From Flavobacterium sp. 5 (lineage in GTDB: Bacteria > Bacteroidota > Bacteroidia > Flavobacteriales > Flavobacteriaceae): DNA of 64,000 nt. The position numbers and the translations under genes were made by a program. Position 1 is the stretch's first letter, and each line of letters opens with the position of its first letter. Under the pieces are notes generated by a model, which did no database searches, had not been told where the DNA came from, and saw only the letters and a program-made list of their open reading frames with translations. Of the stretch, positions 45,880 through 55,080 are shown piece by piece. Location of the stretch: contig NZ_PHUE01000001.1 of NCBI RefSeq assembly GCF_002813295.1, forward strand, positions 3,534,001 through 3,598,000. The letters are read 5' to 3'.

Positions 45880-46034
45880 TATGAGTTATTTGTTTTACTA
45901 ATTTTTTGTGTGTGATTCTCAATATTGAGTTTTTAATATTAACTCAAATTAGGAAGTTTTATTTCTTTGTGGCAGTATTCTTTGGCGCAAAGTTCTATTT
46001 TTTATACTTTTAAACCAAATTATAATTGTAAGCT

Positions 46035-46793
46035 GTGTCAATAATCATTCATTCGAAATATAAAAGTAAAGAAGAGGCTATTCTTCAGTTAGTTGCTAAT
46101 TTTTTTAACGAAGGAGATATGATTGTTGCCGGGGCTCGAAATACAATCAAGTCCAATTTTCTTGTTGATGAAAAGGTAAATATTAAATTTTTTCAAAAAC
46201 CAGGGTTATTCAAATCTATTATTTATTCTTTTTTTAGAAGTACTAAGGCCAAACGCTCTTTTGACTATGCTAATTATTTGTTAGATCATCATATTTTGAC
46301 TCCTTTTCCAATTGCTTATATTGAAAATAGAAGTGGATTTGGACTTTTGAAAGACAGCTATTATATATCTCAGCAAATTGATCATGATTTTACAATTCGG
46401 GAATTAATTCATAATCCTTTATTTCCAGAACGTAATATAATTCTGAAGCAATTTACTGAATTTACTTTTAAAATGCACGAAGCGAAAATTAATTTTCTGG
46501 ATCATTCCCCAGGAAATACTTTGGTTGTAAAAAAAGAGGCTGGAAAATATGAATTCTATCTCATAGATTTGAATCGAATGAGTTTCAAAAACTTGTCTAT
46601 TGAAGAGCGAATGGATAATTTTAAGAAAATGTGGTTGTCTAAAACGATGGTTAAAGTGATTGCCAAAGCATATGCTGAATTAAGCAACGAACCTGAAGAA
46701 AAATTGCATGCCATTCTTTTGGAGAAAACCGCTCAATTCAAAAGAAAAATAACCAAGAAAAAATATCTCAAAAGAAAAATAGGTAAAAAATAA
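46035..46793 (+). CDS. WaaP/KdkA-like LPS core kinase, GTG start
   Basis: This 252-residue protein kinase-like fold has the catalytic loop FLDHSPGN (Asp and downstream Asn) and the metal-binding IDLNRMSF. It fits the LPS sugar kinase families WaaP/KdkA that phosphorylate Kdo or heptose. The frame opens after a stop at 46029, and the first usable start is GTG at 46035 (MSIIIHSKYKSKEEA); no ATG lies before residue ~30. A WaaP role fits the neighbouring GT9 gene. Confidence 0.82.
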   Translation: MSIIIHSKYKSKEEAILQLVANFFNEGDMIVAGARNTIKSNFLVDEKVNIKFFQKPGLFKSIIYSFFRSTKAKRSFDYANYLLDHHILTPFPIAYIENRSGFGLLKDSYYISQQIDHDFTIRELIHNPLFPERNIILKQFTEFTFKMHEAKINFLDHSPGNTLVVKKEAGKYEFYLIDLNRMSFKNLSIEERMDNFKKMWLSKTMVKVIAKAYAELSNEPEEKLHAILLEKTAQFKRKITKKKYLKRKIGKK

Positions 46794-46821
46794 GATTTCC
46801 GATCTTTTTTTTAGAAATAAG

Positions 46822-46864
46822 AAAACCAAATTCCAATCGATTTATCAATTGAAATTTGGTTTTT
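46822..46864. terminator. Bidirectional terminator between the WaaP-like gene and dapD
   Basis: A long inverted repeat (AAAACCAAATTcCAATcG mirrored by CaATTGaAATTTGGTTTT) separates the two convergent genes. A T run follows on the plus strand and is mirrored by A's on the other. Confidence 0.8.
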
Positions 46865-46886
46865 TTATTTGACTATAATCTGATTT

Positions 46887-47702
46887 TTATACAGCTACGT
46901 CGTATTCTCTTAACGCATTATTTAACGATGTTTTCAAATCTGTAGATGGTTTACGAGTTCCAATAATTAAAGCACAAGGCACTTGAAATTCACCAGCAGC
47001 AAACTTTTTAGTATAACTTCCAGGAATTACTACTGAACGAGCAGGTACAAAACCTTTCATTTCTACAGGAGTTTCTCCAGTAACGTCAATAATTTTTGTA
47101 GAAGCAGTCAAACAAACATTTGCACCAAGAACGGCTTCTTTTCCAACGTGAACGCCTTCAACAACAATACATCTTGATCCCACAAATACACCATCTTCAA
47201 TAATTACTGGTGCAGCTTGTAGCGGTTCCAAAACACCACCAATTCCAACACCACCACTTAAGTGTACATCTTTACCAATTTGTGCACAACTACCAACAGT
47301 TGCCCAGGTATCTACCATTGTTCCAGCATCAACATAAGCACCAATATTTACATAACTAGGCATCATAATTACGCCACTAGAAATGTAAGCTCCATAACGA
47401 GCCGATGCTCCAGGAACTACACGAACACCTTTTTCAGCATAATCTCTTTTTAATAACATTTTGTCATTGTATTCGAAGATTCCAGCTTCTAATGTTTCCA
47501 TTTTTTGAATTGGGAAATACATAACAACGGCTTTCTTTACCCATTCGTTTACTTGCCATCCGTCACCTTTTGGTTCTGCAACACGCAATTTTCCTGAATC
47601 TAATAATTCAATAACTTCTCTGATAGCATCAGTAGTTTTTGTTTCTTGTAATAAAGCTCTGTTTTCCCAAGCTTGTTCTATTATGGATTGTAATTCGTTC
47701 AT
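46887..47702 (-). CDS. dapD: 2,3,4,5-tetrahydropyridine-2,6-dicarboxylate N-succinyltransferase
   Basis: This 271-residue hexapeptide-repeat enzyme makes N-succinyl-tetrahydrodipicolinate in the lysine/diaminopimelate pathway. The left-handed beta-helix carries GAYISSGVIMMPSYVNIGAYV, IGKDVHLSGGVGIGGVLEP and VHVGKEAVLGANVCL. The length and N-terminal ELQSIIEQAWENRALL match the family. Its promoter is good: minus-strand TTTG, 17 bases, then TATATTTG (47720-47748). Confidence 0.96.
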   Translation of the reverse strand: MNELQSIIEQAWENRALLQETKTTDAIREVIELLDSGKLRVAEPKGDGWQVNEWVKKAVVMYFPIQKMETLEAGIFEYNDKMLLKRDYAEKGVRVVPGASARYGAYISSGVIMMPSYVNIGAYVDAGTMVDTWATVGSCAQIGKDVHLSGGVGIGGVLEPLQAAPVIIEDGVFVGSRCIVVEGVHVGKEAVLGANVCLTASTKIIDVTGETPVEMKGFVPARSVVIPGSYTKKFAAGEFQVPCALIIGTRKPSTDLKTSLNNALREYDVAV

Positions 47703-47719
47703 TTTTGATAAATTTTCTG

Positions 47720-47748
47720 CAAATATACCAATTTTGGTTCATAGCAAA
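47720..47748 (-). promoter_or_regulatory. dapD promoter
   Basis: On the minus strand, TTTG (47745-47748) and TATATTTG (47720-47727) are spaced by 17 bases, an ideal Bacteroidota promoter, 17 bases before the ATG. Confidence 0.6.
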
Positions 47749-47773
47749 AAAGAGAAATTTGTTGAAATTGTTA

Positions 47774-47781
47774 TATATTTG
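47774..47781 (+). promoter_or_regulatory. -7 box of the toxin-antitoxin pair
   Basis: TATATTTG matches TAnnTTTG, 19 bases before the antitoxin ATG. No clear -33 was found. Confidence 0.45.
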
Positions 47782-47800
47782 TATTTCAAATTAATGAATT

Positions 47801-48034
47801 ATGGAAACGATTAGATTAGAATTTCAGCCTAAAATAAAAGCTAAAATCTTGGAATTATTGAGTTCGTTTTCTTCAGATGAATTGAAAATAGTTCAGGAAG
47901 ATGCTGATTTTAATAAAAATAAAAAAATGCTTCATGCAAGAGCAGCTAAAATTGATAATGGAACTGCGAAATATAGCACTTTTGAAGAGTTAGATGTTTT
48001 GTTGGAAGAAACTATTTCAAAATATGAAGATTAA
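47801..48034 (+). CDS. Antitoxin of a RelE/ParE-type pair
   Basis: This 77-residue protein has two or three predicted helices and an acidic, flexible middle (SDELKIVQEDADFNKNKKM) typical of antitoxins. It overlaps the following toxin gene by 11 bases, a common arrangement. It does not carry a clear HTH/RHH motif, so it may be a RelB-like antitoxin lacking one. Family assignment rests on the partner and the arrangement. Confidence 0.7.
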   Translation: METIRLEFQPKIKAKILELLSSFSSDELKIVQEDADFNKNKKMLHARAAKIDNGTAKYSTFEELDVLLEETISKYED

Positions 48035-48305
48035 ATTAGCAGTTGAATTTAATAATGATTTAATTGATATAGTAAATTTTATTTCTAGAGATAAGCCTTT
48101 AGCTGCTAGAAAATTTAAAAATGATTTAATCAAAAACTTTAAAAGCGATTTAAAGGACCCATTTCATTTTAAAAAATCAATTTATTTTGATGACGACAAT
48201 TATAGAGATTTTGTATTTAAGGGATATACTGTAATTATTAAAATCGATGTCAAAAAGGAAATCGTTTTCGTTATTGGTATTTTGAAATATAGAAATTCAT
48301 TTTAA
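48024..48305 (+). CDS. RelE/ParE family toxin
   Basis: This 93-residue protein begins MKIKLAVEFNNDLIDIVNFISRDKP. The start at 48024 is preferred over a frame from 47994, because it gives the usual beta-strand opening. The alternating beta-alpha pattern, LAARKFKNDLIK helix and terminal YTVIIKIDVKKEIVFVIGILKYRNSF strand pair suit the RelE/ParE fold. A translation- or gyrase-targeting activity is known for this fold, but the target here is unknown. Confidence 0.78.
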   Translation: MKIKLAVEFNNDLIDIVNFISRDKPLAARKFKNDLIKNFKSDLKDPFHFKKSIYFDDDNYRDFVFKGYTVIIKIDVKKEIVFVIGILKYRNSF

Positions 48306-48334
48306 ATCAAAAAACACCTTTCAACTATAAATAA

Positions 48335-48745
48335 ATGCCAAGAATACTCTCCATAGATTACGGACAAAAGCGAACAGGAATAGCGGTTACTGATGAATTT
48401 CAGATTATAGCTTCGGGTTTAACTACGATTCCATCAGCAACTGCAATAGATTTTTTAAAAGACTATTTTGCTAAAGAAAAAGTCGAAGCAGTACTAATTG
48501 GTGAACCCAAACAAATGAATGGGGAACCTTCCCAAAGTGCTTCAATAATTAAGGGATTTGTAACTCATTTTACCAATCATTTTCCTGATATGAAAGTTAT
48601 TCGGGTTGATGAGCGTTTTACTTCAAAAATGGCATTTCAAACGATGATTGATAGCGGGCTTAATAAAAAACAGCGTCAAAATAAAGCCCTTATTGATGAA
48701 ATTTCGGCGACTATTATGCTTCAGGATTATTTGAATAGGAAATAA
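48335..48745 (+). CDS. ruvX: Holliday junction resolvase-like YqgF/RuvX
   Basis: This 136-residue RNase H-fold protein has the RILSIDYGQKRTGIAVTDEFQ opening, the IGEPKQMNGEPSQSA motif, VDERFTSKMA, and DEISATIMLQDYL at the C-terminus. The acidic residues fit the metal-dependent active site. RuvX acts in 16S rRNA 5' processing or recombination. It sits next to the toxin-antitoxin pair and close to def in the usual Flavobacteria setting. Confidence 0.93.
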   Translation: MPRILSIDYGQKRTGIAVTDEFQIIASGLTTIPSATAIDFLKDYFAKEKVEAVLIGEPKQMNGEPSQSASIIKGFVTHFTNHFPDMKVIRVDERFTSKMAFQTMIDSGLNKKQRQNKALIDEISATIMLQDYLNRK

Positions 48746-48824
48746 CATGATTAATTTAACAAACAGTTATGTTGTTCAGGTGTTTTGTAACTAAAAAATA
48801 ATTTTTTTTTGCGATTTTTAGAGT

Positions 48825-48832
48825 TAATTTTG
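48825..48832 (+). promoter_or_regulatory. -7 box of mqo
   Basis: TAATTTTG matches TAnnTTTG and lies 22 bases before the mqo ATG. The -33 element is not clear. Confidence 0.45.
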
Positions 48833-48854
48833 CAATTCCTTAAAAAATACAAAA

Positions 48855-50348
48855 ATGTCCGATACAACAATACGATCCTCTTCCGATGTAGTTTTAATTG
48901 GAGCAGGAATTATGAGTGCTACTCTTGGTTTAATTTTAAAAGAATTACAACCTGATTTAAAAATTGATATTTACGAAAGATTAGATGTTGCTGCGGCAGA
49001 AAGTTCAGATGCATGGAATAATGCTGGAACAGGACATTCGGCTTTTTGTGAACTTAATTATACTCCTGAAGGAGCTGATGGGAAAATAAATCCAAATAAA
49101 GCAATTAGTATTGCTGAGCAATTTGAAGTTTCCAGACAGTTTTGGTCTTATTTGGTAAAAGAAGGAAAACTTACCTCTCCAGAAGATTTTATAAAAAGTA
49201 TTCCTCATATTAGTTTTGTTTGGGGTGATAAAAATGTTGAATTTCTTAAAAATAGGTTCGAAGCTTTACAATCGAATCCTCTTTTTGCTGAAATGATTTT
49301 TAGTACTGATGTTTCTGAATTGCAGAAATGGATGCCTTTAGTAATGGAAGGTAGAAATCCAGACGAAAAAGTAGCCGCAACTTCAATGAAAATTGGAACC
49401 GATGTAAATTTCGGAACATTAACCAGAAGCATGCTAGAGTATTTGACAAAATTGGATAATGTTACCATTCATTACAGTCATGAAGTTAAAAAATTAAAAC
49501 AGAGAGAAGACAAGTCCTGGAGAATAAAAATCACTGATTTGGTTTCAAATCAAAAGAAAAAAATATATACCAAATTTGTTTTCATAGGTGCAGGAGGAGG
49601 TTCATTACCTTTATTAGAAAAGGCAAATGTACCCGAAGGAAAAGGATATGGAGGTTTCCCAGTTAGTGGTCAATGGTTAAAATGTACAAACCCTGAGGTG
49701 ATAGCAAAACACCAAGCTAAAGTATATGGAAAAGCTAGTGTTGGCGCACCACCAATGTCTGTCCCGCATGTTGATACCCGAATGATTGATGGTGAAAGAG
49801 CATTGCTTTTTGGACCATTTGCAGGATTTTCTACCCGATTCTTAAAAAATGGATCTTATTCAGATTTACCATTATCGATAAAACCTGATAATGTAATTCC
49901 GATGATTGTTGCTGGATATAAAAATATTCCGCTTACTAAATATTTAATTGAGCAAGTACGTCAATCTCCAAAAGACAGAATGAATGCTTTACGCGAATAT
50001 GTTCCAGGAGCCAGAACTAAAGATTGGAAATTGGAAAGAGCTGGACAACGTGTTCAGGTCATCAAAAAAGATGAAGAGTTAATTGGGAAATTGGAATTTG
50101 GTACAGAAATTATCAATACTCACGATGGAAGTTTAGCGGTTTTATTAGGAGCTTCTCCAGGAGCATCAACTGCAGTTTCAATAATGGTTGAGTTGGTAGG
50201 AAAATGTTTTCCAGAGCAATTTAATTCACCAGAATGGCAGGAAAAAATGAAGGCTATGATTCCTTCTTTTGGTCAGGCTTTAAATGAAAATCCAGAGCTA
50301 TTAGCAGTCCTTAGAAGTAATACTGCTGAAGTTTTAAAAATAAATTAA
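48855..50348 (+). CDS. mqo: Malate:quinone oxidoreductase
   Basis: This 497-residue FAD enzyme oxidises malate to oxaloacetate and passes electrons to menaquinone at the membrane. The FAD-binding VVLIGAGIMSATLG, the ERLDVAAAESSDAWNNAGTGHSAFCELNYTP block and the C-terminal HDGSLAVLLGASPGASTAVSIM motif are all typical. It ends in a shared bidirectional terminator with the convergent FUSC gene. Confidence 0.95.
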   Translation: MSDTTIRSSSDVVLIGAGIMSATLGLILKELQPDLKIDIYERLDVAAAESSDAWNNAGTGHSAFCELNYTPEGADGKINPNKAISIAEQFEVSRQFWSYLVKEGKLTSPEDFIKSIPHISFVWGDKNVEFLKNRFEALQSNPLFAEMIFSTDVSELQKWMPLVMEGRNPDEKVAATSMKIGTDVNFGTLTRSMLEYLTKLDNVTIHYSHEVKKLKQREDKSWRIKITDLVSNQKKKIYTKFVFIGAGGGSLPLLEKANVPEGKGYGGFPVSGQWLKCTNPEVIAKHQAKVYGKASVGAPPMSVPHVDTRMIDGERALLFGPFAGFSTRFLKNGSYSDLPLSIKPDNVIPMIVAGYKNIPLTKYLIEQVRQSPKDRMNALREYVPGARTKDWKLERAGQRVQVIKKDEELIGKLEFGTEIINTHDGSLAVLLGASPGASTAVSIMVELVGKCFPEQFNSPEWQEKMKAMIPSFGQALNENPELLAVLRSNTAEVLKIN

Positions 50349-50370
50349 TTTATTTATTTAATAAATACTA

Positions 50371-50416
50371 AATGACAGTTTTAGGTTTCGAATCGAAGAG
50401 ACCAAAAGCTGTCATT
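50371..50416. terminator. Bidirectional terminator between mqo and the FUSC-family gene
   Basis: AATGACAGTTTT and AAAAGCTGTCATT form a long, imperfect stem with ~20 bases between them and a T-rich stretch on the mqo side. It separates two convergent genes. Confidence 0.7.
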
Positions 50417-50426
50417 GTATTTTTAT

Positions 50427-52640
50427 TCAATTCTCCATTAGTTTTTTTGTGCTTTTTAAAATCCCTTCGGATAAATTAGTTAGCCAAATTAATTGTTCAA
50501 TTACCAATTGAGCTTCCTGCATTTTTATAACAAACGCTTCTTCATCTATATTATCAACTTTTTTTAATTCGTTTTCACGGATGTTTTTTAATTCCGTAAA
50601 TCGATTAGCTATTTCTTTGTTTGAGGCTTCGTCGAGTTCGAGAATCTCTTTGTTTTCTAAAATATCAATAGATTGTTCGAGGTTTTTAAGAACTTTTTCG
50701 ACCACAATCGTAAACGCTCTTGACGAAGGGGTAGTTTTGTGTGATTGAGTATAAGTTCCTAAGGAAGCTGTTGATGAAAGTAAGGAGTGATTAAGCTCTG
50801 TCAATTTATAAAGCAATAACATGTTCTTTTGCTTTGATTTTGGTTCTTGTGACATTCTTTGGAAAGAAGCCATAAGATTTCCAATTTCAATAAAAGCATT
50901 TTTTCGTGCTAAACGATAAGAGGTAGTAACTTCTCCTTTTTGAGTATAATAAGTGAAAATTTCTTTTAAATAATTTCTATTAGCAATAATCGATTTTTCT
51001 AGGTATTCCGGTGCTTTGATATATTCCCAAGAAGGCCATAAAAAATGATTGGCCAAATAGGCTAATAATCCTCCTGTCAATGTATCAACGATTCTAAACT
51101 GAATAACATCCAAATAATCAGTAGTTAATATGCCATATATAAATACAATGTACATCGTTACAAAAGTGGCGCTTACCGTATAATTGATTTGTGCAAAGGC
51201 AAAACCTAGCAACATACAGAGAACTGCCAAAATGCTTAATATGAAATGATTTGGCATTAATGATAAGATACTGAATGCAATTATGCCACCAATAACAGTC
51301 CCAATAACACGTTGTATGGTTCGCTGTTTGGTCAAACCATAACCAGGTCTCATGATGATGATAGTCGTCATTAAAATCCAGTATACATTTTGAAATGGAA
51401 GAAATTTACCAATTAATCCTCCTAAGATTATAGCAATTGTTAATCGTAAAGAATGTCTAAATATAGTTGAAGAAAAACTGATGTTTTCAATAAAAGTACT
51501 AATAGGATAATATTGCGGAGTTAAAAACTTCTCCAAATCTTTGTCTTTCCCTTTAAAATCATAATTGTTGGATACAGATGTAAAAGTACGTTCGATGATT
51601 TTGATTTTTTCGATTTGTTTTTCAGCATATTCGAGCATGGTTTTTAGCATCAAAACACCTTCTGAAGCTTCTGTTTTTCCTAATTCGTTTTCATACTCAC
51701 CAATAGCATTTTCTAAAGCCGTTAAATTGGTGCGTAAAGTATGTTCTGGGATAAAATTGGTTCTTTTTACTATGTTTTTAGATAATTGTTTTAATGTTGA
51801 AGCCAAGTTATAGGCCAAATTTTGATAGGTTGCCAGAGTTTTGGGGTGTTTGTCAAATTTTTGATGCAATCTGTTATGATCAAATGAAGTAGAGAGAGCC
51901 AGTTCTAATATTTCTACTAAAGAAACAAAAGCAATCAACATTTTTCGGTTTTGATTTGATGAAACAGCGTTAATTTGTTTCCCAATAAGTACTCTTCGGA
52001 TATTATGATGTATGTCATTGAGTTCAACTTGCAGATGCAATTGTTTTTCGAGAATTACTTTTCTGTCGGCAGTACTATTCCATAAGTCTCCTCTTAGTTT
52101 AAGATATTTGGCTGTTAATTTGATACATTCGGCAACTTGTAATTCGGCATAACGATACGGTCTTATGTAATGAAATAATAATGAGATAAGTAAATAAAAT
52201 AATCCTCCTGTCAATATCAAACCCGAATACTGAAGCATTTCTAGACCAGTATGCATGTGTGCAAATGACAATGATGCAGATAACAATGCCGAAAATGATG
52301 TAAACGTAGCTCTTTGACCATATACGGACAGCATGGCTAAAATAAATATCAATAACGGGAAAAGTGGATAGAATATATAAGGAATAGGGTAGGTAAGATT
52401 GATTAATAAATTGATTCCAGCTACCAAAAATGCAGTAACAATAATTCCATTTATTTTATGTTTCAAACTACTTGGAATATCGCAAGGATAGGTCAAAAAG
52501 GTTCCAAGAGCAATAGTAAAACCTATTTCAAAATGATTAAAATAAGTACAAACTAATACCGGAATCACTGCAGATATTGTTGCTTTTAAGGCATTGGTAA
52601 AATAGGTGCTATCAGTAAATTTTTCTATTTTGGCAATCAT
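50427..52640 (-). CDS. FUSC family (YccS-like) inner-membrane protein
   Basis: This 737-residue protein has two clusters of about five to six hydrophobic helices (residues ~15-165 and ~395-530), a layout typical of YccS/FusC fusaric-acid-resistance-like proteins. Family features include the MRPGYGLTKQRTIQRVIGTVIGG motif. It is likely an efflux-type or aromatic-acid exporter subunit or a stress membrane protein. No substrate is known. It is transcribed alone. Confidence 0.87.
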   Translation of the reverse strand: MIAKIEKFTDSTYFTNALKATISAVIPVLVCTYFNHFEIGFTIALGTFLTYPCDIPSSLKHKINGIIVTAFLVAGINLLINLTYPIPYIFYPLFPLLIFILAMLSVYGQRATFTSFSALLSASLSFAHMHTGLEMLQYSGLILTGGLFYLLISLLFHYIRPYRYAELQVAECIKLTAKYLKLRGDLWNSTADRKVILEKQLHLQVELNDIHHNIRRVLIGKQINAVSSNQNRKMLIAFVSLVEILELALSTSFDHNRLHQKFDKHPKTLATYQNLAYNLASTLKQLSKNIVKRTNFIPEHTLRTNLTALENAIGEYENELGKTEASEGVLMLKTMLEYAEKQIEKIKIIERTFTSVSNNYDFKGKDKDLEKFLTPQYYPISTFIENISFSSTIFRHSLRLTIAIILGGLIGKFLPFQNVYWILMTTIIIMRPGYGLTKQRTIQRVIGTVIGGIIAFSILSLMPNHFILSILAVLCMLLGFAFAQINYTVSATFVTMYIVFIYGILTTDYLDVIQFRIVDTLTGGLLAYLANHFLWPSWEYIKAPEYLEKSIIANRNYLKEIFTYYTQKGEVTTSYRLARKNAFIEIGNLMASFQRMSQEPKSKQKNMLLLYKLTELNHSLLSSTASLGTYTQSHKTTPSSRAFTIVVEKVLKNLEQSIDILENKEILELDEASNKEIANRFTELKNIRENELKKVDNIDEEAFVIKMQEAQLVIEQLIWLTNLSEGILKSTKKLMEN

Positions 52641-52766
52641 TTAATTTGGTTTAATATAAAGGTAATTTATAAATGGCTTTGTACGGTTTTATTTAATCTA
52701 TTAAATGTTATAGTACAAAAATATGCTAATTATTATAGAGAGATAAATCATTATCTATTTTTTTAC

Positions 52767-52774
52767 TACTTTTG
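52767..52774 (+). promoter_or_regulatory. -7 box of def
   Basis: TACTTTTG matches TAnnTTTG and lies 61 bases before the def ATG. Confidence 0.4.
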
Positions 52775-52835
52775 CCAACCTAATTAAGTGGATTTTTTCC
52801 TTTATTTACGCTAGATATTAATAAAAATAAATCAA

Positions 52836-53423
52836 ATGATATTACCAATTATAGGATATGGTGATCCTGTTTTAAGAAAAATAGGGGAGGAACTTACTCC
52901 TGATTATCCAAATTTGAAGGAAGTTATTGCAAACATGTATGAAACCATGTATAATGCAAGTGGCGTAGGTCTGGCAGCTGAACAAGTGGGATTGTCTTTG
53001 CGTTTATTTGTTATAGATACTACTCCATTTAGTGATGATGAAGATTTGGAAAATGCTGAACAGAACAAATTGAAAGGTTTCAAAAAGACTTTTATTAATG
53101 CTAAAATAATAAAAGAAGAAGGTGAAGAATGGGCTTTCAATGAAGGTTGTTTAAGTATTCCGGACGTCCGTGAAGATGTGTACAGAAAACCAACCGTTAC
53201 AATTGAATATTGTGAAGAAGACTTCGTTATGAAAACAGAAGTTTTTGATGGTTTGATTGCAAGAGTTATTCAGCATGAATACGATCATATCGAGGGAATT
53301 TTATTTACTGATAAAATATCATCTTTGAAAAAGAGATTGATTCAAAAAAAATTAAAAAACATTACCGAAGGGAAAACATTTCAGGATTACAGAATGAAAT
53401 TTTTTGCCAAAAAAGGAAGATAG
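52836..53423 (+). CDS. def: Peptide deformylase
   Basis: This 195-residue metalloenzyme removes the N-formyl group from nascent proteins. All three motifs are present: GVGLAAEQVG, EGCLSIPD (Cys ligand) and QHEYDHIEG (two His and catalytic Glu). It is followed 41 bases later by the DUF5606 gene. Confidence 0.96.
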   Translation: MILPIIGYGDPVLRKIGEELTPDYPNLKEVIANMYETMYNASGVGLAAEQVGLSLRLFVIDTTPFSDDEDLENAEQNKLKGFKKTFINAKIIKEEGEEWAFNEGCLSIPDVREDVYRKPTVTIEYCEEDFVMKTEVFDGLIARVIQHEYDHIEGILFTDKISSLKKRLIQKKLKNITEGKTFQDYRMKFFAKKGR

Positions 53424-53464
53424 TTGTATATTCGTTTCAATAAAAAATAAGTAAAAATAATAAA

Positions 53465-53950
53465 ATGAGTTTAGAGAAAATATTATCCATTTCAGGGAAA
53501 CCAGGTTTATACGTTTTAAAAGTACAAACTCGTACAGGTTTTGTTGCAGAGTCATTATTGGATGGAAAAAAAGTAACAGTAAGTTTGAAAAGCAATGTAA
53601 GTCTATTGTCTGAAATTTCTATTTATACTTATGATGCTGAAAAGCCTTTGTCAGAAATCATGCAGAATATTGCCAAAAAAGAAAATAAAGGTCAAACGAT
53701 TTCTCATAAAGAAGACAATGCAACTTTGTTAACTTATTTCAGAGAAATTTTACCAGATTATGATGAAGAAAGAGTTTATGCGTCTGATGTGAAGAAAATT
53801 GTAAACTGGTACAATACGCTTCAAGCAAAAGGATTGCTTGTAGAAGAGGCTCCGGTTGTTGCTGAAGAAGTAGCTCCAGTTGCTGAAGAAGTAGTTGCAG
53901 AGAAAGTAAAAAAAGCACCAGCTAAAAAAGCAGCAGCCAAAAAGGAGTAA
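53465..53950 (+). CDS. DUF5606 domain protein
   Basis: This 161-residue cytoplasmic protein opens EKILSISGKPGLYVLKVQTRTGF, the usual DUF5606 start. Residues ~1-125 form the conserved domain. The C-terminus (~residues 126-161) is low-complexity Ala/Val/Glu/Lys-rich (KKAPAKKAAAKKE), resembling a flexible nucleic-acid-binding tail. It sits between def and mazG in Flavobacteria order. Function unknown. Confidence 0.87.
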   Translation: MSLEKILSISGKPGLYVLKVQTRTGFVAESLLDGKKVTVSLKSNVSLLSEISIYTYDAEKPLSEIMQNIAKKENKGQTISHKEDNATLLTYFREILPDYDEERVYASDVKKIVNWYNTLQAKGLLVEEAPVVAEEVAPVAEEVVAEKVKKAPAKKAAAKKE

Positions 53951-54044
53951 TTAGCTCTTAGTAATTAGTAACGAGCAATAGAATTATGAATCGTACTTCA
54001 AGCTAATTACTAATAACTATTCACTAATAACTAAATATATTTTA

Positions 54045-54082
54045 TCCTGTCAAGATGTTTTTCCTGACAGGATTTCTTATTT
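54045..54082 (+). terminator. Terminator after the DUF5606 gene
   Basis: TCCTGTCA / TGACAGGA form an 8-bp stem with a 12-base loop, followed by a T-rich run. The 90 bases before it hold an imperfect inverted repeat (GTAATTAGTAACGAGC ... AGCTAATTACTAAT) of unknown nature. Confidence 0.7.
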
Positions 54083-54102
54083 TTACAAAAAACCAAAACA
54101 AC

Positions 54103-54876
54103 ATGAACACCAGACAAAGTCAACTCCAAGCCTTCGAACGATTATTAGATATCATGGATGATTTGCGTGAAAAATGTCCTTGGGACAAAAAGCAAACCAT
54201 ACAAACGCTTCGTCATTTAACAATTGAAGAAACCTATGAATTAGGCGATGCGATTTTGGATAATGATTTAAACGAAGTTAAAAAAGAATTAGGTGATTTG
54301 TTGCTGCATATTGTTTTTTATGCCAAAATAGGCAGTGAAACGAACGATTTTGATATGGCTGATGTCTGTAATGAAATTTGCGAAAAATTGATTCATCGCC
54401 ATCCTCATATTTATAGTGATGTTGTGGTAAAAGACGAAGAAGAAGTGAAACAAAATTGGGAAAAACTAAAACTCAAAGAAGGTAAAAAGTCAGTTTTGGA
54501 AGGAGTTCCAAAAAGTTTGCCAGCACTTGTAAAAGCAAGCAGAATTCAGGACAAAGTAAAAGGAGTTGGATTTGATTGGGAAGAATCACATCAGGTTTGG
54601 GATAAAGTCCAAGAGGAATTACAGGAATTGCAGGACGAGGTTGCTGAAGGTGATCAAGACAAAATGGAAGCCGAATTTGGTGATGTTTTGTTTTCGATGA
54701 TAAATTATGCCCGATTTTTAAATATCAATCCCGAAGATGCTTTAGAGCGAACCAATAAAAAATTCATCAAGCGTTTTCAGTATTTAGAAAGCAAAGCCGA
54801 TGAATTAGGTAAGCCATTAATGGATATGACACTGGCTGAAATGGATGTTTTTTGGAACGAAGCGAAGAAGTTGTAG
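54103..54876 (+). CDS. mazG: Nucleoside triphosphate pyrophosphohydrolase MazG
   Basis: This 257-residue enzyme of the MazG family hydrolyses NTPs to NMP and pyrophosphate. Two MazG domains are seen: DDLREKCPWDKKQTIQTLRHLTIEETYEL with the E-E-x2-E motif near residue 45, and KMEAEFGDVLFSMINYARF in the C-terminal half. The start at 54103 (MNTRQSQLQAF) is preferred; the frame to 54055 adds 16 residues that overlap a terminator. Confidence 0.93.
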   Translation: MNTRQSQLQAFERLLDIMDDLREKCPWDKKQTIQTLRHLTIEETYELGDAILDNDLNEVKKELGDLLLHIVFYAKIGSETNDFDMADVCNEICEKLIHRHPHIYSDVVVKDEEEVKQNWEKLKLKEGKKSVLEGVPKSLPALVKASRIQDKVKGVGFDWEESHQVWDKVQEELQELQDEVAEGDQDKMEAEFGDVLFSMINYARFLNINPEDALERTNKKFIKRFQYLESKADELGKPLMDMTLAEMDVFWNEAKKL

Positions 54877-55004
54877 GTTTTAAGTATTCAGTATCACGTA
54901 ATCTTTGTCATATCGACGGAGGAGATATCTCCACAAGTGACTCGACAATCTAAATTAAAAAATACACCTTTAATGTCTAAATCTCTAAAATCTAATTAAG
55001 GAAT

Positions 55005-55058
55005 TATATTGCGGAGTTCCCTCGTTCCTCGGGATGACAATATTGTGGTAATACTTTG
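55005..55058. repeat. Intergenic repeat, copy 1 (inverted copy at 63947)
   Basis: This 54-base stretch (TATATTGCGGAGTTCC ... GTGGTAATACTTTG) is the reverse complement of 63947-64000 with five mismatches. A related block (GTCATATCGACGGAGGAG, ACTCGACAAT) precedes it at ~54919-54953 and has complementary ends GTCAT/ATGAC. No gene lies between 54877 and 55080. Confidence 0.75.
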
Positions 55059-55080
55059 TGTTGATTTTTTGTTTTATTCT

